Part shown: positions 1-6,512 of the stretch, piece by piece
Layout of the letters: the number at the start of each line of letters is the position of its first letter
Numbering within the stretch: position 1 is the first letter of the stretch
NCBI GenBank assembly: GCA_937871985.1
Contig: CALMPB010000081.1
Span: 1 to 8,004, forward strand
Origin: an uncultured Burkholderiaceae bacterium
GTDB lineage: Bacteria; Pseudomonadota; Gammaproteobacteria; Burkholderiales; Burkholderiaceae
Direction: 5' to 3'
DNA length: 8,004 nucleotides
The notes under the pieces: generated by a model
The model's database searches: none
Told to the model about the DNA's origin: nothing
Seen by the model: the letters and a program-made list of their open reading frames with translations, nothing else
Position numbers and translations under genes: made by a program

Positions 1-39
1 CTTGTCGTGGAGATTGTGAAGTTTGGCGACGCGAATTAG
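1..39 (+). CDS. Probable terminase small subunit, C-terminal end only
   Basis: Reading frame 1 is open from the window edge and ends at TAG (37-39), giving LVVEIVKFGDAN. The Val-Glu-Ile-Val-Lys-Phe-Gly pattern resembles the C-terminal ends of phage DNA-packaging (small terminase) proteins as I recall them, and the gene sits directly before the large terminase, the usual place for the small subunit. It overlaps the start of the next gene by 17 nt, which suggests translational coupling. The small subunit would recognise the packaging site and present DNA to the large subunit. Only 12 residues are visible, so the identity rests mainly on position. The alternative frame 2 stops at 17-19 and gives a less protein-like end. 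Confidence 0.5.
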   Translation, partial: LVVEIVKFGDAN

Positions 40-1420
40 GCTGCCGAACAACTGGAAGCCGCGGTCTTACCAACTGGGCGCTTGGAACTACCTTGAAAAC
101 GGGGGGCGTCACGCCGAGCTGGTTTGGGCCCGGCGCCACGGAAAGGACGAGGTAGCGCTGCATAGGACAGCCTGCGCCGCATTCGAGAGGGTGGCCAACT
201 ACTGGCACATGCTTCCCGAGGCGGCGCAGGCGCGAAAGGCTATTTGGAAGGCGATCAACCCGCATACCGGGATTCGTCGGATTGATGAGGCGTTCCCAAA
301 GGATCTTCGGGCGTCCACCAACGACACCGAAATGCTGATCACGTTTAAGAACGGGTCAAGCTGGCAAGTAGTCGGGTCGGACAACTTTAACTCGCTGGTA
401 GGGTCAGCGCCGGCTGGCATTGTGTATTCGGAGTGGGCTTTGGCAAATCCGAATGCGCGAGCATATTTACGGCCAATCCTGTTGGAAAACAACGGGTGGC
501 AGATATTTATCACCACACCGCGAGGTCGGAACCACGCGCATAAAACGCTGCTGGCGGCACAAAAGGATCCAAACGCCTTTGCGCAGATCCTGAGCGCCGA
601 GGATTCGGGCATTTTCACGCCGGAGCAACTGGCGGCGGAATTGCAGGCCTATATCGATGAATTTGGCGACGAGTATGGAAGGGCGAAGTTTGAGCAGGAA
701 TATCTCTGCTCCTTCGACGCTGCGAACCTGGGTGCGATTCTGGCTAGGTCTGTCGGGAAGGCGGAGAAAGAAGGGCGCATTGGGCCGCATGTCCAATACG
801 AACCTGATGGCTCTGGGATAGAAATCAGCGCTGACATCGGGCGCCGCGATACGGCCACATGGTGGTTTTGGCAGCCGCGCATCGGAGGCTATGCCATCGT
901 CGATTATGACGGCGGCTTTGGGCTGGATGCTGAGGAGTGGTGCGACCGCATTGCCGAAAAACTCAAGGGTAAGAAGCTGGAATGCATTTGGCTGCCGCAC
1001 GACGCCAGGAACAAGACTTTTGCCGCCAAGCATTCTGCCGTGGAGATTTTTGTAAAGAAGTTTGGGGCCGGGAAGGTGAAGGTTACGCCCGATTCGAAGA
1101 TTCCAGACCGTGTGAACGCCGCCCGTAAGGTGATTCGGCATGTCGAGTTTAGCGACAGGGCTGAGCAGGGGCTGGATGGACTGCGGGCCTGGTCTTACGA
1201 ATACAACGAGGAAAACAAGGCGTTTTCCCAAACCCCGAAGCATGATTGGGCGTCCCATGATGGTGACGGCTTTTCATACGGATGCCTGATTATGGAAATG
1301 ACGAAACCGCCGATCAAGGAAAGCAAGATCATTTATCCCGTCCAGGCCAAGTCTGGGCGAATCGTCACCGCTCCCCTAGAAACCCTTTGGAACGACCGCA
1401 CGCCAGCGGCCCGATACTGA
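23..1420 (+). CDS. terL: Terminase large subunit (packaging ATPase and nuclease)
   Basis: A 465-residue protein with both domains of a phage packaging motor, which docks on the portal, translocates DNA into the procapsid by ATP hydrolysis and cuts the concatemer. The N-terminal ATPase has a deviant Walker A loop at residues 35-43 (WARRHGKDE, Lys41), a Walker B strand at 132-137 (GIVYSE, Glu137 the likely catalytic acid) and a coupling motif at 162-170 (FITTPRGRN). The C-terminal RNase H-like nuclease shows acidic residues in the expected order: Asp271 (ISADIGRRD), Asp327 (WLPHDA) and Asp413/Asp415 (ASHDGDGF). The start is TTG at 23. An in-frame stop lies at 17-19, and the first ATG would remove Walker A. 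A GGAG at 9-12 is a plausible but distant ribosome site. The stop overlaps the portal start by one base. Length is normal for the family and the gene looks intact. Confidence 0.95.
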   Translation: MATRIRLPNNWKPRSYQLGAWNYLENGGRHAELVWARRHGKDEVALHRTACAAFERVANYWHMLPEAAQARKAIWKAINPHTGIRRIDEAFPKDLRASTNDTEMLITFKNGSSWQVVGSDNFNSLVGSAPAGIVYSEWALANPNARAYLRPILLENNGWQIFITTPRGRNHAHKTLLAAQKDPNAFAQILSAEDSGIFTPEQLAAELQAYIDEFGDEYGRAKFEQEYLCSFDAANLGAILARSVGKAEKEGRIGPHVQYEPDGSGIEISADIGRRDTATWWFWQPRIGGYAIVDYDGGFGLDAEEWCDRIAEKLKGKKLECIWLPHDARNKTFAAKHSAVEIFVKKFGAGKVKVTPDSKIPDRVNAARKVIRHVEFSDRAEQGLDGLRAWSYEYNEENKAFSQTPKHDWASHDGDGFSYGCLIMEMTKPPIKESKIIYPVQAKSGRIVTAPLETLWNDRTPAARY

Positions 1421-3516
1421 TGCCAGAAAAAACTAAGTCCGCTGAAAAATGGCTGTCCGCCATCGCCCAGCGTGGGGAAGATGCGGCCGAAAAGAAGTGG
1501 GTGGAGCGCGGCAAGAAGATCGTGCGCCGATATCGTGACGAGCGTGAAACGATGTTCGATGGTTCGCGCTTCAATATTCTCTGGTCGAACATTGAGACGA
1601 TTTTTCCCGCCACCTATGCGCGCACGCCGAAAGCGGATGTGACGCGCCGGTATAAGTCGCCCGACCCCATCGCCCGGTGCGCTGCGCAGATCATTGAGCG
1701 CGCCTTGCAGTACGAAATCGACCAGTACCCCGATTTCGACGAAACGATGCGCCTTGCTATCAAAGATCGACTGCTGCCGGGTCGTGGCGTCGCCTGGGTT
1801 CGGTTCGAGACTTACGACGTGTCGCGGCCCGAAGAAGCGCAAGTTCCGGAGAATCAGGCCGAGGTCGGCCAGGTGCTGGCCGCTGAAACGCCGGCCACGC
1901 CAGACGTGCTGGAGCGCGCCTGCGTCGATTATGTCTACTGGGAGGACTTCCGGCACTCTCAGGCTCGGACATGGTCGGACGTAACGTGGGTGGCACGCCG
2001 TGTCTACATGACCAAGAAAGCCGGCATCGATCGGTTCGATGAGGGGTTCAGCAACGTGCCCCTCACGCAAGAGCCGGTCGGGCTGGATGATCAGGCAAAG
2101 GATCATACCCAGAAAAAGGCCGAGGTGTGGGAAATCTGGGACAAGGATAGCCGCACGGTATTCTGGGTTGCGAAGGGATATCCGGCGATTCTGGACGAGC
2201 GCGCCGACCCCTATGGGCTCGAAGGCTTCTTCCCGTGTCCAAAGCCTCTGTATGCGACCCAGACGAGTGACCAGATTACACCGGTTCCGGACTTCTCGCT
2301 GTATCAGGATCAGGCCGAGGAGGTGGATCTACTGACCACGCGCATCGCGGGGCTGGTCAAGGCGCTACGCCTGGCGGGTGCTTATGATGCGTCTCAGCCT
2401 GCGCTCGCACGTATTCTCGAGTCGCCCGACAATTCGCTGATTCCGGTCGAGGATTGGGCAGTGTTCAGCGAAAAAGGCGGCGCGCTCGGAGCGATTTCTT
2501 GGGTGCCGATCAAGGATGTGGCCACCGCGCTCACGGAAGCCTATGCGGCCAGGGAGCAGGCCAAACAAGTCATTTACGAAATCACGGGCCTATCGGACAT
2601 TATTCGCGGTGCCACGAAAGCCAGCGAAACCGCGACCGCCCAGCAGATCAAAAGCCAATTCGGATCCTTGCGGTTGAAAGATCGCCAGCACGACATTGCC
2701 GTGTTCGCCACGGAGCTGCTGCGCATCAAGGCTGAGCTAATGATGGACTTGTACAGCCCGCAAACGCTGCTGGCCATGTCCGGAATTGAACAGACGATGG
2801 ATGCAAAATACGCCCAGCAGGCCATCATGATGCTCAAGCAGGAACCTCTGCGCAACTACCAGATTGAGATCGCCGCCGATTCTCTGGTAGCGATTGACGA
2901 AGCTCAGGAAAAGCAAGACACGATGGAGTTTCTGGAGGCGGCCGGCGGATTCATCGAAAAAGCCGTCCAAGCCGTTCAGACAGTGCCCGAGCTCGGCCCG
3001 CTGGCGATGGAAATGCTCATGATGGGCGTTCGGGCATTCAAGGCTGGACGACCTATCGAAGCCGCCTTCGAGCAGTTGCAACAGCAATTGGCCCAGCGGC
3101 CGCCCCAAGATCCCAATGCGGCCGGACAGGCGCAAGCGCAGGCCCAACAGCAGATCGAGGGCGCGAAGTTGCAACAGAAAGCCCAAGCTGATCAGATGCG
3201 CCTGCAAGCCGATATCCAGGCGCAGCAGATGAAGGCCCAGGCCGACATGCAGATTGAGCGCGAACGCATGCAGATGCAGGCGCAACTTGAACGCGAACGG
3301 GCGCAGCTACAGGCCAAGGTCGATACAGCCAGGGCGCAGGCTGACGCCCAGGCGAAACAGGCGTTGGAATCGGCCAAGCTGCAATTCGAACGCTGGAAAA
3401 CAGAATTGGAGATGGCCACGCGCATCGAGATCGCCAATATCAGCAGCAAAGCGAAGTTGGACGACCCCGCTACCCAGACCGCAACCCGCGAGATTGCTGA
3501 CGAGGTGAAACCATGA
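1420..3516 (+). CDS. Portal protein (P22-type)
   Basis: A 698-residue portal, the ring at one capsid vertex through which DNA enters and leaves, and the docking site for terminase and adaptor. The basic N-terminus (about 20-45) leads into the conserved FNILWSNIETIFPATYARTP stretch (51-70). The region 386-435 (YEITGLSDIIRG, then ETATAQQIKSQFGSLRLKDR) is the signature of this portal class as I know it. Residues about 566-675 form a Gln/Ala/Glu-rich segment with almost no Pro or Gly, predicted to be a long coiled coil like the barrel of P22 portals. The start at 1420 shares one base with the terL stop (TGATG) and has no good ribosome site, so coupled translation is likely. The frame is open from 1282, but that extension lies wholly inside terL and does not look portal-like. 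The length is close to that of P22 portal. Confidence 0.93.
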   Translation: MPEKTKSAEKWLSAIAQRGEDAAEKKWVERGKKIVRRYRDERETMFDGSRFNILWSNIETIFPATYARTPKADVTRRYKSPDPIARCAAQIIERALQYEIDQYPDFDETMRLAIKDRLLPGRGVAWVRFETYDVSRPEEAQVPENQAEVGQVLAAETPATPDVLERACVDYVYWEDFRHSQARTWSDVTWVARRVYMTKKAGIDRFDEGFSNVPLTQEPVGLDDQAKDHTQKKAEVWEIWDKDSRTVFWVAKGYPAILDERADPYGLEGFFPCPKPLYATQTSDQITPVPDFSLYQDQAEEVDLLTTRIAGLVKALRLAGAYDASQPALARILESPDNSLIPVEDWAVFSEKGGALGAISWVPIKDVATALTEAYAAREQAKQVIYEITGLSDIIRGATKASETATAQQIKSQFGSLRLKDRQHDIAVFATELLRIKAELMMDLYSPQTLLAMSGIEQTMDAKYAQQAIMMLKQEPLRNYQIEIAADSLVAIDEAQEKQDTMEFLEAAGGFIEKAVQAVQTVPELGPLAMEMLMMGVRAFKAGRPIEAAFEQLQQQLAQRPPQDPNAAGQAQAQAQQQIEGAKLQQKAQADQMRLQADIQAQQMKAQADMQIERERMQMQAQLERERAQLQAKVDTARAQADAQAKQALESAKLQFERWKTELEMATRIEIANISSKAKLDDPATQTATREIADEVKP
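3115..3444 (+). repeat. Low-complexity Gln/Ala coiled-coil region of the portal gene
   Basis: This stretch encodes portal residues 566-675. It holds degenerate repeats: KAQADQM (587-593), KAQADMQ (605-611), ARAQADAQAKQ (637-647) and two ERER units (613-616 and 624-627). CAG and GCC codons recur, so the DNA itself is repetitive. In P22 a comparable C-terminal helical barrel extends into the capsid. Here the composition suggests a flexible or helical tube, but its structure is inferred. Confidence 0.7.
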
Positions 3517-3803
3517 CCCGCAAAACATGGGTGCAAGACCCTGTCACCCTAAAACTGATCCCGAAAGACGAATACCGGCCCCGCTCTGAAGCGGGGGTTT
3601 TCGTTATGGGCGACATCCAACCCTACAAGTCCATGGTCACGGGCGAAATGATCATGGGCCGGCGCCAGCACCGCGAGCACCTGCGCCAGCACGGTGTTAT
3701 CGAAGTTGGCAATGAAAAGCTGACGCCCCGCGCGCCTAAAACGCCTTCTCGTGATGAATACCGCCGCGCCGTGTCCGAAGTTATGACCGGCAAAGGCTTC
3801 TGA
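3513..3803 (+). CDS. Conserved small phage protein between portal and scaffold
   Basis: A 96-residue protein whose start overlaps the portal stop by 4 nt (ATGA), with a good GAGGTG ribosome site at 3502-3507. The central part, residues 32-68 (MGDIQPYKSMVTGEMI, then GRRQHREHLRQHGVIEVGNE), matches a small protein I recall at this place in many proteobacterial phages, whose function is unknown to me. It has no signal peptide, membrane segment or cysteine. The Arg/His-rich helix at 49-60 could bind nucleic acid or protein. Position suggests a role in procapsid assembly or at the portal vertex, which is inference. A terminator-like hairpin lies inside the gene and codes for residues 23-30. An internal ATG at 3606 follows it, with a G-rich stretch 8 nt upstream, and could give a shorter product beginning at residue 32. 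Confidence 0.85.
   Translation: MTRKTWVQDPVTLKLIPKDEYRPRSEAGVFVMGDIQPYKSMVTGEMIMGRRQHREHLRQHGVIEVGNEKLTPRAPKTPSRDEYRRAVSEVMTGKGF
3579..3601 (+). terminator. Terminator-like hairpin inside a coding sequence
   Basis: A perfect 7-bp stem, CCCCGCT (3579-3585) with AGCGGGG (3590-3596), encloses a CTGA loop and is followed by GTTTTC. This is the shape of an intrinsic terminator, though the T run is only four bases. It lies about 65 nt into the gene at 3513. Translating ribosomes would probably disrupt it, so it could act only when translation of that gene is poor. It may also be a by-product of coding Pro-Arg-Ser-Glu-Ala-Gly-Val-Phe. Confidence 0.4.
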
Positions 3804-3829
3804 TTTCCAACCAACCGTGAGCAATCCTC

Positions 3830-4882
3830 ATGACCACTGAAAACGATACTCCCGATACCCACGAAGAAACCACAGACGCCGGCGCCGAGGCCGCCGTCAC
3901 GGCAGCGATGGACGCACTGGACGCCGGCACGTTGACCACGCCAGAAACGCCGCCCGAGGCGCTGGAGGATGCGCCGGCCGCTGTTGCGGCGGACGTTAAG
4001 CCCGACGTCGCCCAGGAAGCCAAACCGGCCGACCCGGCAGCTAAGCCGGATGCCACGCAAGCCGAACCAGAACAAGCCGCCAAGGCCGAACAGGAGCCAT
4101 CCGCTGAGGATGCCGCTCCCTCGTCTTGGAAGCGTGACGTTGCCGAAAAGTGGGCCGAGCTGCCCGCCGAGGTAAAGGCCGAGATCCAGCGTCGCGAAAC
4201 CGAATATCACAAGGGCATCGAACAATACAAGCCCGCCGTCCAGTTCGCGCAGGAAATGAATGCGGCCATCACGCCGTATTTCCGCAATATTCAAGCGTCG
4301 GGAGTGCCCGCACCGCAGGCCATGAATCACCTGCTGATGATCGAGGACAAACTGCGCAATGGCGACGAACAAGCCAAATTGCAAACGCTGGCCAAGATTG
4401 CCGCCGACTATGGCATTGACCTGCAAAAGGTAGGCCAGACCCAACACGATCCGCGCATGTGGCAAATGGAGCAGCAGCTTCAGCAAGAACGCATGATGCG
4501 CGAAACCTATCAACGCTCGCAGACCGACCGCGAAAATCAGGCGGTTACCAGCGAGATCGAAGCATTTGCTCAGGCCGAGGGGCACGAGCATTTCGAAGTC
4601 GTCAAGCAAGACATGGCCACGATGCTGCAATCCGGCATGGCCCAGTCTCTGCAAGACGCCTACGACAAGGCAGTATGGGCGCGTCCCGAATTGAGGCAAT
4701 CCCTCGTCGAGAAAGAGCGCACCGAAGCCGAAAAACGGGCTACTGAGCAAGCACAGCGCACCAAGGCGAAATCCGCCGCGGTTGGTGTGAAAGGCTCGCC
4801 GCCCAATTCCAACGGTGCATTGCCCGCCAACGCCAGCCTCGAGGATACCGTGGCCGCGGCGATGGATGGGCTCATTTCCTAA
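3830..4882 (+). CDS. Head scaffolding protein
   Basis: A 350-residue, highly charged protein directly before the coat gene, the standard place for a scaffold, which directs coat assembly into a closed shell and is then removed. Residues 1-98 are an acidic Ala/Pro/Glu-rich disordered segment. SSWKRDVAEKWAELPAEV begins at 98, followed by RREtEYhKGIEQYKPA (121-136) and an ITPYFRN segment (147-153), a pattern I know from phage scaffold-like proteins. Residues 205-240 are Gln/Arg-rich and probably helical. Residues 294-323 are basic, resembling the coat-binding basic tail of P22 scaffold. No catalytic protease motif is seen. The gap from the previous gene is 26 nt and no strong ribosome site precedes the ATG (only GTGAGC at 3817-3822), which is surprising for an abundant protein. 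The motif V-x-A-A-M-D-x-L occurs near both ends (23-30 and 341-348). Confidence 0.85.
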   Translation: MTTENDTPDTHEETTDAGAEAAVTAAMDALDAGTLTTPETPPEALEDAPAAVAADVKPDVAQEAKPADPAAKPDATQAEPEQAAKAEQEPSAEDAAPSSWKRDVAEKWAELPAEVKAEIQRRETEYHKGIEQYKPAVQFAQEMNAAITPYFRNIQASGVPAPQAMNHLLMIEDKLRNGDEQAKLQTLAKIAADYGIDLQKVGQTQHDPRMWQMEQQLQQERMMRETYQRSQTDRENQAVTSEIEAFAQAEGHEHFEVVKQDMATMLQSGMAQSLQDAYDKAVWARPELRQSLVEKERTEAEKRATEQAQRTKAKSAAVGVKGSPPNSNGALPANASLEDTVAAAMDGLIS

Positions 4883-4893
4883 CGAGGATCATT

Positions 4894-5889
4894 ATGGCTT
4901 TCGCAAACTCCCAGGTGAGCGATCTTCTCGCTACCACCATTGCGGCCCGTTCCCGAACGCTGGCCGACAACCTGGAGCATAACAATGCTCTGCTCATGAA
5001 GCTGCGCCAGCGCAGCAACGTGAAGCCCGTATCGGGCGGCACACACATACTGGAAGAACTCGTCTACGACGACGGCGATGAATCCAGTGGGTCGTACTCG
5101 GGTTACGACGTGATCGACATCACGCCCGACTCTCCGATTTCTGCGGCCGAGTACGACTTTAAACAGTACGCTCGCCCGGTCACGATCAGCGGCCTGGAGA
5201 TCATCCAGAACGCCGGACGTGAACAAATGATCGACCTGCTGGCTGGTCGTGTACAGGTGGCCGAAACTAAGCTGCGCAATTCGGTTTCGGCTGGCCTTTA
5301 TGGCGACGGAACCGGCAACGGCGGTAAGGACATTACCGGCTTGCAAGCGGCGATCTCCAGTACGCCCGACTCCGGAACCTACGGCGGCATTGACCGTGGA
5401 ACTTGGAATTTCTGGCGCAACCAGGCCGAGGAAACCGATGGCGCCATGTCGTCGTCCACGATTCTCGGCGGCATGAACCGGCTGGCCCTGGCTTGCGCGC
5501 GCGGCACGGATCGCGTGGACTTGATCGTTGCTGACAACCTTGCATTCGAAGCCTACCAGGCTGCGCTGCAAGCCATCCAGCGTGTGACCAACGATTCGGG
5601 CCAAGGCCTGGCTGGAGCGGGTTTCACCTCCCTGAAGTACTACGGCGCCGGAGCCAATGCCGATGTCATCTTCGACGGCGGTATCGGCGGCAACATGCCG
5701 GCCAGCACCATGTACTTCATCAACACCCAGTATCTGAAGTTCCGCCCGCATCGCCAGCGCAACTTCGTGCCGCTGGGCAACGATCGGCAAAGCGTAAATC
5801 AGGACGCCGTCGTGCGCCTGATCGGTTGGGCCGGCAACCTCACCTGCTCGGGGGCTCAGTTCCAGGGCATCCTGACCAGCGGTTCGTAA
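4894..5889 (+). CDS. Major capsid (coat) protein
   Basis: A 331-residue shell protein, expected to take the HK97-type fold and form the icosahedral head. Recognisable parts are RTLADNLEHNNALLMKL (21-37), an acidic loop with GSYSGYD (66-72), FKQYARPVTISGLEIIQNAG (89-108), LYGDGTGNGGKDITGLQAAI (135-154) and GGIDRGTWNFWRN (164-176), the last strongly typical of this coat family as I recall it. The C-terminal part, YFINTQYLKFRPHRQRNFVP (274-293), then ends in small polar residues. The gene starts 11 nt after the scaffold with a clear GAGGA site at 4884-4888, 5 nt from the ATG, in keeping with high expression. There is no N-terminal delta domain or cleavage signal, which agrees with a separate scaffold gene and the absence of a protease gene. 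Confidence 0.92.
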   Translation: MAFANSQVSDLLATTIAARSRTLADNLEHNNALLMKLRQRSNVKPVSGGTHILEELVYDDGDESSGSYSGYDVIDITPDSPISAAEYDFKQYARPVTISGLEIIQNAGREQMIDLLAGRVQVAETKLRNSVSAGLYGDGTGNGGKDITGLQAAISSTPDSGTYGGIDRGTWNFWRNQAEETDGAMSSSTILGGMNRLALACARGTDRVDLIVADNLAFEAYQAALQAIQRVTNDSGQGLAGAGFTSLKYYGAGANADVIFDGGIGGNMPASTMYFINTQYLKFRPHRQRNFVPLGNDRQSVNQDAVVRLIGWAGNLTCSGAQFQGILTSGS

Positions 5890-5899
5890 GGAGAACGAC

Positions 5900-6190
5900 A
5901 TGGCAACGAAATTTACCGATACCCCGAAGATTGGCGTTGCGCTGCTCGAGAAAATCGACAGCGCCGACACCAAGCAGCGTTCCGGGCATCGCCTCGGCTC
6001 CCAGGTCTGGGGTTCGGACGGCAAGCGGTACGTGTACGCCCAGGCCAATGCCTCGATCTCGGCCAACACCACGGCTTGCACGATCAACACCACCACGTTC
6101 CTAGCCACGGCCAGCGGCGGCAGCTATACGTCGCCTCCCGTAGCCATGGTAAGTGGTGATCAAGGCTGGTTCGCCGCGGCATCCGTGTAA
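5900..6190 (+). CDS. Putative capsid decoration (cement) protein
   Basis: A 96-residue protein starting 10 nt after the coat gene, with the strongest ribosome site of the window (AAGGAGA, 5888-5894, about 5 nt from the ATG). Such a site fits a product made in capsid-like amounts. Residues 1-36 are mixed and basic. Residues 37-96 (VWGSDGKRYVYAQANASIS, then a Thr/Ala/Ser-rich part ending SGDQGWFAAASV) look like a small beta-rich domain with no Lys or Arg after residue 43. Many phages place a decoration or head-fibre protein directly beside the coat gene, so this is the leading guess. The family is not recognised with certainty and no enzymatic motif is present. A GC-rich hairpin follows the stop. 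Confidence 0.75.
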   Translation: MATKFTDTPKIGVALLEKIDSADTKQRSGHRLGSQVWGSDGKRYVYAQANASISANTTACTINTTTFLATASGGSYTSPPVAMVSGDQGWFAAASV

Positions 6191-6195
6191 CCCAA

Positions 6196-6216
6196 GCAGG
6201 GGCCTTGCGCCCCTGC
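6196..6216 (+). other. GC-rich intergenic hairpin without a T tract
   Basis: Perfect 8-bp inverted repeat, GCAGGGGC (6196-6203) with GCCCCTGC (6209-6216), around a 5-nt loop, in the 42-nt gap after the decoration gene. No run of T follows, so it is not a standard intrinsic terminator. It could shield the upstream coat mRNA from 3' exonuclease, slow polymerase, or mark an RNA processing point. The ribosome site of the next gene (GGAG, 6223-6226) begins 6 nt after the stem. Confidence 0.6.
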
Positions 6217-6232
6217 GCATCTGGAGCAATTC

Positions 6233-6439
6233 ATGGCAACCGATCCCACCAAGTTCATTTCCTTAGGCTGCGCGCCCGCTTTGGCCAATGCCATTGCGGG
6301 GGCCATCGATGCGGCCGCAGGCGAGGCAGCGAATGGCCTGCAATTCAAAGTCACTTTGACTGGTACGGCCAATGGCACCGCCACCAGCACGGGTACGGCG
6401 AATCCGCGGGAAATCAGCATCACTACAACCGCCGAGTAG
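6233..6439 (+). CDS. Small protein of unknown function, possibly structural
   Basis: A 68-residue ORF with a GGAG site at 6223-6226, 6 nt before the ATG. I do not recognise the family. Residues 12-35 are an Ala-rich helix-like stretch (CAPALANAIAGAIDAAAGEA) that is amphipathic rather than a clear membrane segment. Residues 36-68 are Thr/Gly-rich and probably beta, with a repeated TGTAN (43-47 and 53-57). The same repeat shows in the DNA at 6359-6373 and 6389-6403 (13 of 15 bases alike). Lying between the decoration candidate and the terminator, it may be a second minor head protein, but nothing proves this. The ribosome site, normal codon use and placement make it more likely real than chance. 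Confidence 0.65.
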   Translation: MATDPTKFISLGCAPALANAIAGAIDAAAGEAANGLQFKVTLTGTANGTATSTGTANPREISITTTAE

Positions 6440-6464
6440 CGGCTTTCCTTCCTTCTCCTCATGT

Positions 6465-6488
6465 GGGGCCCTTCGGGGCCCCTTTTTT
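6465..6488 (+). terminator. Strong intrinsic (Rho-independent) terminator
   Basis: GGGGCCC (6465-6471) pairs perfectly with GGGCCCC (6476-6482) around a TTCG loop closed by C-G, the very stable cUUCGg tetraloop. Six T residues follow at once (6483-6488). It stands 25 nt after the stop at 6439. An 18-nt pyrimidine-only tract (6443-6460) lies just before it. It would end most transcripts of the capsid genes unless an antiterminator is active. Confidence 0.9.
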
Positions 6489-6506
6489 ATTGCGGCAATC
6501 CCGCAC

Positions 6507-6512
6507 AAGGAA
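6507..6512 (+). promoter_or_regulatory. Ribosome binding site that fixes the start at 6519
   Basis: AAGGAA lies 6 nt before ATG 6519. The same frame is open from 6372, but that extension crosses the 68-residue gene and the terminator hairpin and has no ribosome site of its own, so 6519 is the supported start. Confidence 0.75.

Noticed and set aside
467..1258. Open frame of 263 codons on the - strand over the large terminase
   Set aside because: Antisense to the terminase ATPase and nuclease motifs, with no supporting motif.
1282..1419. 46-codon upstream extension of the portal
   Set aside because: It lies fully inside the terminase gene, has no portal-like sequence, and the ATG at 1420 forms the usual stop-start overlap.
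1426..1433. GAAAAAAC run as a frameshift slippery site
   Set aside because: It falls at codons 3-5 of the portal, where a shift would serve no known purpose, and no stimulatory structure is apparent.
3623..4750. Open frame of 375 codons on the - strand over the scaffold
   Set aside because: Antisense to the scaffold. Its Leu/Gly/Arg-rich composition is what the complement of Ala/Glu/Gln codons gives, and no domain is visible.
4879..6108. Open frame of 409 codons on the - strand over the coat gene
   Set aside because: It lies antisense to a clear coat protein, has no recognisable domain, and arises because the coat gene's codon bias leaves few stops on the opposite strand.
6356..6380. TTGACT as a possible -35 element of a promoter for the connector genes
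   Set aside because: No acceptable -10 hexamer lies 16-18 nt downstream, and the site is inside a coding sequence before the terminator.
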